The notes under the pieces: generated by a model | The model's input: only the letters and a program-made list of their open reading frames with translations | Told to the model about the DNA's origin: nothing | Databases searched by the model: none | Program-made: the position numbers and the translations under genes | Assembly: GCA_035534495.1 (NCBI GenBank) | Contig: DATLRW010000161.1 | Span: forward strand, 1-10,068 | Reading direction: 5' to 3' | DNA: 10,068 nt | Source: JAKASX01 sp035534495 | GTDB lineage: Bacteria > Acidobacteriota > Terriglobia > Acidiferrales > UBA7541 | Part shown: one piece after another, positions 6,810 through 10,068 of the stretch | Layout of the letters: each line of letters starts with the position of its first letter | Position numbering within the stretch: the stretch's first letter is position 1

Positions 6810-7460
6810 TCAGTTCGGGATGAATCGGCCGAGATGTGGGAAGATCGCCCGGACGAAACCCACGGCCCGTTGCTCGGCGCGGCCGCGGCCGCCGCGGACC
6901 GGCGTCGTCACGCGGACCAGCGCGCCGTCGGTGCGATTCCGCGTGAGCGCGTCGAAACTGAGCCAGAACTTTGCGGCATATTCGCTGGCGATTTCGCGTC
7001 CCCGTTCCTGATACCAGTAGAGGACCAGGACGCGATTGGTGTCCCGAACGATGTCGTATTCGTTGACGACAATCGGCTTCGTGCCCGCCAGCGGAATCGA
7101 GAGCTGGCGCGAATAGATTGGCTGCCAGCCGGCGCCCGGCAGGCAATTTTTCGGGGAATGAATCGTCTGGCCGGTCCTCTGGGTTCGGTAGTAGCTGATG
7201 AAGAGCGTGACCGGCGGCCGCGAGGTCGCGTGGTAGATGCGATTCACATATTCGTTGAGTCCGGCGGCTTGAATGACGTTTTGGGTTAGCGGCACGTCGG
7301 TGCCCGACCAGGATTCGATCCGATGCGGGAAACGGGTCAGGGGCACGCTGGGCGGGGTTATTTCGGGGCGATGCAGTTGATGCATGGCGAGAATCCCGGC
7401 CAGCATCAGCGCCGCCGCGCACCAGAGTGAACGATCCGGGCTGGCGTTATGCACGGGCAT
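6810..7460 (-). CDS. epsI: Exosortase-associated protein EpsI
   Basis: A 216-residue EpsI-family protein that accompanies exosortases in PEP-CTERM/exopolysaccharide loci. One N-terminal membrane segment (about residues 12-26, LWCAAALMLAGILAM) anchors an extracytoplasmic domain. The hallmark motif IHSPKNCLPGAGW is at residues 100-112 with Cys106, followed by the conserved strand region NEYDIVRDTNRVLVLYWYQ. EpsI can be fused to the C terminus of exosortase; here it is a separate gene. Its ATG at 7460 overlaps the end of xrt by 14 nt, indicating translational coupling. The precise biochemical role of EpsI is not established. Confidence 0.88.
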   Translation of the reverse strand: MPVHNASPDRSLWCAAALMLAGILAMHQLHRPEITPPSVPLTRFPHRIESWSGTDVPLTQNVIQAAGLNEYVNRIYHATSRPPVTLFISYYRTQRTGQTIHSPKNCLPGAGWQPIYSRQLSIPLAGTKPIVVNEYDIVRDTNRVLVLYWYQERGREIASEYAAKFWLSFDALTRNRTDGALVRVTTPVRGGRGRAEQRAVGFVRAIFPHLGRFIPN

Positions 7461-8358
7461 CCTCGAAATATTTGGCCGTGATCCGGAACAGCCGGTGCAG
7501 AGCCAGCATCAGGCCGATAGCCGTCACAAAGATCAGCCAGCCCGAGAATTCATGAAAAAAACCTTGCGCCAGTCGCGGGGATAGCTGGGTGGTCAGGACG
7601 CCCGTGCCGAAGATGCGGAATGCGTTGCTGATGATGGCGATGGGCAGCATCATGGCAATCAAGCCCACTCGCACCCACATCTTCCGTTCCGCCAGATAGG
7701 CATAGGCAACGGCTACCGTGAACAAGGAAACCAAGGACCGGATGCCGCTGCAGGCCTGTGCGACTTCGAGCGTGTAATTCGACAGGACCAGAAGGTTTCC
7801 TTCCCGCAAAACGGGCACATGGACCGCCGCGAGGGCCGCGGCCGCCCACCGCGACGCCAGAAACTGCAAGGGAAGGGTGACCTGCGCATAAATCACGCCC
7901 GGCCAGGGAATCATGAGCAGGAGGTAGCTTACGGGAAATGCCACCGCCCGCAGCATCCGCCAGCCGCCCAAATACAGAATGAGAGACGCAAGCAGCAGAA
8001 CAAACGAAAAGCGGGTGCTGAACAGATCGGCGGCGAGCGTTCCGAGAATCAGAATTGAGATGGCCCCGCCGGCTCCGGCGAGGCCGAGGCGGCTGCCACG
8101 GATTGGCGCCGCCATCCATCTTTCTCTGCCGCGCCAGAGCAGGAAGCAGGAAAAGGCTGGAACCAGGAACCCATGGCTCCAGTTCGGGTCTGTCCACCAC
8201 TGCCAGGCCATCAACTTAAACACCGGCCCGTAGAGAACGGCAACCGACGCCAAGAGCGCTGCACCCGGCAGCACAATTTTTAAAGACAAAGCATGCGTGT
8301 CGAACGTTTTTTCTGTTTTTTCGGCCGCTACAATCGGCCATCGATGCGTAGATAACAC
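7447..8358 (-). CDS. xrt: Exosortase (PEP-CTERM transpeptidase-like membrane protease)
   Basis: A 303-residue integral membrane cysteine protease of the exosortase/archaeosortase family. It is predicted to recognise the PEP-CTERM tail and cleave and anchor or release secreted proteins at the cytoplasmic membrane. The conserved residues are visible: Cys203 in VAQACSGIRS, Arg248 in SNAFRIF, and His269 in GFFHEFSGW, plus the early motif DPNWSHGFLVP (57-67). About eight hydrophobic segments span residues 27-290. The start is GTG at 8358, with GGAG 5 nt upstream; no alternative ATG lies near. It overlaps epsI by 14 nt and probably heads a xrt-epsI-prsT operon from the sigma54-like element at 8396-8411. 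The window's PEP-CTERM protein is its obvious candidate substrate. I cannot assign an exosortase subtype. Confidence 0.9.
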   Translation of the reverse strand: MLSTHRWPIVAAEKTEKTFDTHALSLKIVLPGAALLASVAVLYGPVFKLMAWQWWTDPNWSHGFLVPAFSCFLLWRGRERWMAAPIRGSRLGLAGAGGAISILILGTLAADLFSTRFSFVLLLASLILYLGGWRMLRAVAFPVSYLLLMIPWPGVIYAQVTLPLQFLASRWAAAALAAVHVPVLREGNLLVLSNYTLEVAQACSGIRSLVSLFTVAVAYAYLAERKMWVRVGLIAMMLPIAIISNAFRIFGTGVLTTQLSPRLAQGFFHEFSGWLIFVTAIGLMLALHRLFRITAKYFEDARA

Positions 8359-8395
8359 AGACTCTCCACTCGGGCCGCAGCCTCATTGGGCCTAA

Positions 8396-8411
8396 TGCAA
8401 ACGGCATTCCA
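8396..8411 (-). promoter_or_regulatory. Sigma54 (-24/-12) promoter of the xrt-epsI-prsT operon
   Basis: On the minus strand the site reads TGGAATGCCGTTTGCA, against TGGCACG-N4-TTGCW: 10 of 12 scored positions match, including the complete TTGCA and the GG-N10-GC spacing. Transcription is predicted near 8386, about 28 nt before the GTG start at 8358. The -24 half TGGAATG is repeated 15 bp further upstream at complement(8420..8426), but that copy lacks a -12 GC. Confidence 0.6.
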
Positions 8412-8518
8412 TACAGGCTCATTCCACGTTCGGATTTCAATTTATAAGTCTTTTATAATTAGTAGGTTAGAGGAGTCTTGGAATGGACGGGTAAGCTGCG
8501 GAGAAAATTAAAAGACTC

Positions 8519-8542
8519 TCTGAATCTCAATTGAGATTCAGA
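8519..8542. promoter_or_regulatory. 24-bp perfect palindrome, candidate shared enhancer/operator
   Basis: The arms TCTGAATCTCAA and TTGAGATTCAGA are exact reverse complements with no spacer. The centre is about 120 bp upstream of the -24 of the xrt promoter and about 178 bp upstream of the -24 of the divergent gene, within the usual range for binding sites of sigma54 enhancer-binding proteins. On the minus strand it is followed by AGTCTTTTAATTTT, so a terminator-like hairpin is an alternative. However, no minus-strand gene enters from the right for it to terminate. Confidence 0.5.
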
Positions 8543-8707
8543 AGCCGCTTATTCGTGGTCTGTTACTTTATTCCCCTCGTCGTTGTCCTCACTAAACCCA
8601 ATAAGCTCCATTTGCCCAATATGTTAGGAAGGAGGCCTATTCCATTCTGAGTTGGAGTCACAGTAGTCCCGTTACGGAACTCTGTTCCTAAATGGAGATT
8701 TACCGAC

Positions 8708-8723
8708 CGGACCGGGCGTTGCT
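8708..8723 (+). promoter_or_regulatory. Sigma54-like (-24/-12) promoter of the Ig/glycosidase-like gene
   Basis: CGGACCGGGCGTTGCT has the GG-N10-GC spacing and a perfect TTGCT -12 half. The -24 half differs from TGGCACG at three positions. Predicted transcription starts near 8734, about 29 nt before the TTG start at 8763. It is the weakest of the three sigma54-like elements but is correctly placed and oriented. Confidence 0.45.
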
Positions 8724-8762
8724 CCTTTGAAGGTGTCTGCGCGCTTCACTTAGGAGGGCGTC

Positions 8763-10068
8763 TTGTTCACAACTTATTTGCGTTGCATAAGTAAATTTGC
8801 TCTTCTCTTTTTGTTCCTGGTTCCTGTTTGTCTTGCGGCCCAAGGCCCGAAGTCGAAGCCGGTGGGGCACGGCAAAGGGAAGAACACAATATTGGTCATT
8901 ACGACCAGCAGCCCGCTGCCAAGCGGGCAAGCGGGTTCTGCCTACAGCACGACCTTTTCGGCAACAGGCGGCATCACCCCGTATAGCTGGCAGATTCTCT
9001 CGGGGGCACTCCCTGCAGGGCTGTCACTGGGATCCTCTTCGGGAACGCTTTCCGGCACGCCGACCGCGGCCGGCAACTATTCATTCGTGGTTGGCGCTCA
9101 GGATTCGGGAGGGCAAAGCGCCAACGTGTCGTTGGCGTTGAGCATTGCTGCGCCGGTGTTGGTCAACCCGCTTTCGGTGTCCACGAGTTCGTTCCCGCAG
9201 GCGACCTCCGGTCAGAGCTATTCAGCGGCGTTGCAGGCCACCGGTGGCACATCGCCGTATACGTGGTCGCTCACCGCCGGGCAACTGCCTTCCGGCATGA
9301 GCCTTGTCGCGAACGGACAGATCTCCGGCACGCCGACAGCCAGCGGTCAATTCAACTTCTCGGTTCAAGTACAGGACTCTTCGAGCCCCGTGCAGACGGC
9401 CTCGGGTTCGTTCTCTATTTCGGTCGCTTCCGCCACCATCTCTTCTTCTTCCTTGGCGATCGTCACGACGTGGCTGCCGCAAGCCTACGTTCCACAGCCC
9501 TACGCCGGCCCGATTCATGTCACTGGAGGGACTCCCGGCTTCACCTGGTCTGTTTCGTCCGGCCAGTTGCCGTCGGGACTCACACTTTCGGCGACAACCG
9601 GTGAGCTTTCCGGTACGCCTAGCGCCGCTGGATCATTTACGTTCACCGTCGGCGTCAGCGATTCCTCCTCGCCGGCGCAGAGCGCATCGGCGACGTTCTC
9701 CATGACCGTTGCCAACTGGCCCGCGCTCGACCAGTATGGCGGCGCGATCAACGCTCCCGCTCCGGGCGGCGCAACGGGCTATTTCCGCGTCGTGAAGGAC
9801 GGCAACCGGTCGTTGCTGGTCGATCCCGATGGCAATCTCTTTTGGATGTTTTCCTCCTACGTCGTGGATATTGGCGACGGCGGTGCCGCCTATTCGACCG
9901 CGGTGCAGAATAAGTACGGGACTACCGAGGCGTGGGCGGCGCAGGCGACGGCGCGGCTCGAGTCGTGGGGATTCAATACGATTGGCCCGCAGCCCGGCGT
10001 GGGCAGCCACAACGTTCTGCCCGTCTCCACCTATAATTCAGCCCCCAACCCGCATCCGATGCCCTTCC
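8763..10068 (+). CDS. Secreted protein with three putative-Ig repeats and a glycoside hydrolase-like domain (3' end beyond window)
   Basis: The frame from TTG 8763 is open to the right edge (435 complete codons). AGGAGG at 8752-8757 precedes the TTG by 5 nt and supports this start. Residues 1-26 form a signal peptide (MFTTYLRCISKFALLFLF, cleavage after about CLAA). Three He_PIG/putative-Ig repeats follow at about residues 45-129, 136-224 and 230-317. Each has GG-TPY/F-W, a -LP-GL/M-L motif and SGTP-(A/S)-AG/SG, with the SGTP serines at 97, 188 and 283. From about 320 a different domain begins, with GYFRVVKDGNRSLLVDPDG (339 on) and RLESWGFNTIG (about 398-408). This resembles the N-terminal part of agarase-like (GH50-type) TIM-barrel glycoside hydrolases; catalytic residues would lie beyond the window. 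A C-terminal PEP-CTERM tail is possible but not visible. It is divergent from xrt. Confidence 0.8.
   Translation, partial: MFTTYLRCISKFALLFLFLVPVCLAAQGPKSKPVGHGKGKNTILVITTSSPLPSGQAGSAYSTTFSATGGITPYSWQILSGALPAGLSLGSSSGTLSGTPTAAGNYSFVVGAQDSGGQSANVSLALSIAAPVLVNPLSVSTSSFPQATSGQSYSAALQATGGTSPYTWSLTAGQLPSGMSLVANGQISGTPTASGQFNFSVQVQDSSSPVQTASGSFSISVASATISSSSLAIVTTWLPQAYVPQPYAGPIHVTGGTPGFTWSVSSGQLPSGLTLSATTGELSGTPSAAGSFTFTVGVSDSSSPAQSASATFSMTVANWPALDQYGGAINAPAPGGATGYFRVVKDGNRSLLVDPDGNLFWMFSSYVVDIGDGGAAYSTAVQNKYGTTEAWAAQATARLESWGFNTIGPQPGVGSHNVLPVSTYNSAPNPHPMPF

Larger units (their letters stand above)
8359..8762. other. 404-bp divergent intergenic regulatory region between xrt and the Ig/glycosidase-like gene
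   Basis: No gene is supported here; both edges carry sigma54-like elements pointing outward. An AT-rich island at about 8437-8463 includes a perfect TATAAT at 8454-8459 (plus strand) but no matching -35 box, so a housekeeping promoter is doubtful. The region also holds a long palindrome (8519-8542) and the short inverted repeat GGAAC-TCT-GTTCC at 8676-8688, about 20 bp upstream of the -24 of the rightward element. A ribosome-binding-site-like AAGGAGG at about 8629-8635 is not followed by a convincing reading frame. Confidence 0.6.

Noticed and set aside
6663..7289. 208-codon plus-strand frame across the prsT 5' end and epsI
   Set aside because: It is antisense to epsI, which has its diagnostic IHSPKNCLPGAGW motif; no ribosome binding site or protein family supports the frame.
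8454..8459. Perfect TATAAT as a housekeeping promoter
   Set aside because: No acceptable -35 box lies 16-18 bp upstream, and it is about 300 bp from the next plus-strand start; it probably reflects local AT richness.
8519..8542. Palindrome as an intrinsic terminator on the minus strand
   Set aside because: A T-rich stretch follows, but no minus-strand gene comes from the right and the stem has no natural loop. A protein-binding site is preferred, though the terminator is not excluded.
9051..9620. Recurring TCCGGCACGCC-type sequence as a DNA repeat or CRISPR-like array
   Set aside because: The copies at about 9051, 9324 and 9609 are in frame and encode the SGTP motif of the Ig-like repeats, so the repetition is at the protein level.

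Overview
The window looks like a chromosomal segment of a GC-rich Gram-negative soil-type bacterium, most likely an Acidobacteriota (Solibacter/Bryobacter-like). The reasons are an exosortase/PEP-CTERM locus, a secreted protein with tandem putative-Ig repeats of the 'SGTPTAAG' type, and a C45-type secreted hydrolase. The taxonomic call is an inference from gene style, not from a marker gene.

Left part (1-3327): the 5' end of an IS630-like transposase runs off the left edge on the minus strand. It is followed by a class I SAM methyltransferase (plus), a convergent second SAM methyltransferase (minus), and, divergent from that, a secreted C45-like Ntn-hydrolase (plus) with a sigma70-like promoter and a strong ribosome binding site. 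The 40-bp gap between the two convergent methyltransferases is made of three phased 15-bp repeats that would encode an EAKxP-type tail in an alternative frame.

Right part (3342-10068): an exosortase surface-protein sorting locus. On the minus strand, in transcription order, are the exosortase (xrt), epsI overlapping it by 14 nt, a large PrsT-like TPR protein, and then a separately promoted small PEP-CTERM protein. Divergent from xrt across a 404-bp intergenic region is a secreted protein that leaves the window. It has a signal peptide, three Ig-like repeats and the start of a domain resembling agarase-like glycoside hydrolases.

The most interesting signal is regulatory. A -24/-12 sigma54-type element with GG-N10-GC spacing lies, in the right orientation and at a sensible distance, upstream of each of three transcription units: xrt-epsI-prsT, the PEP-CTERM gene and the Ig/glycosidase-like gene. 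A 24-bp perfect palindrome sits between the two divergent elements, where a shared enhancer for a sigma54 activator would be expected. The sequence therefore suggests an RpoN-controlled exosortase regulon in which the sorting machinery, a PEP-CTERM substrate and a secreted polysaccharide-active protein are switched on together. The usual regulators PrsK/PrsR are not in the window. No tRNA, rRNA or CRISPR array was seen.
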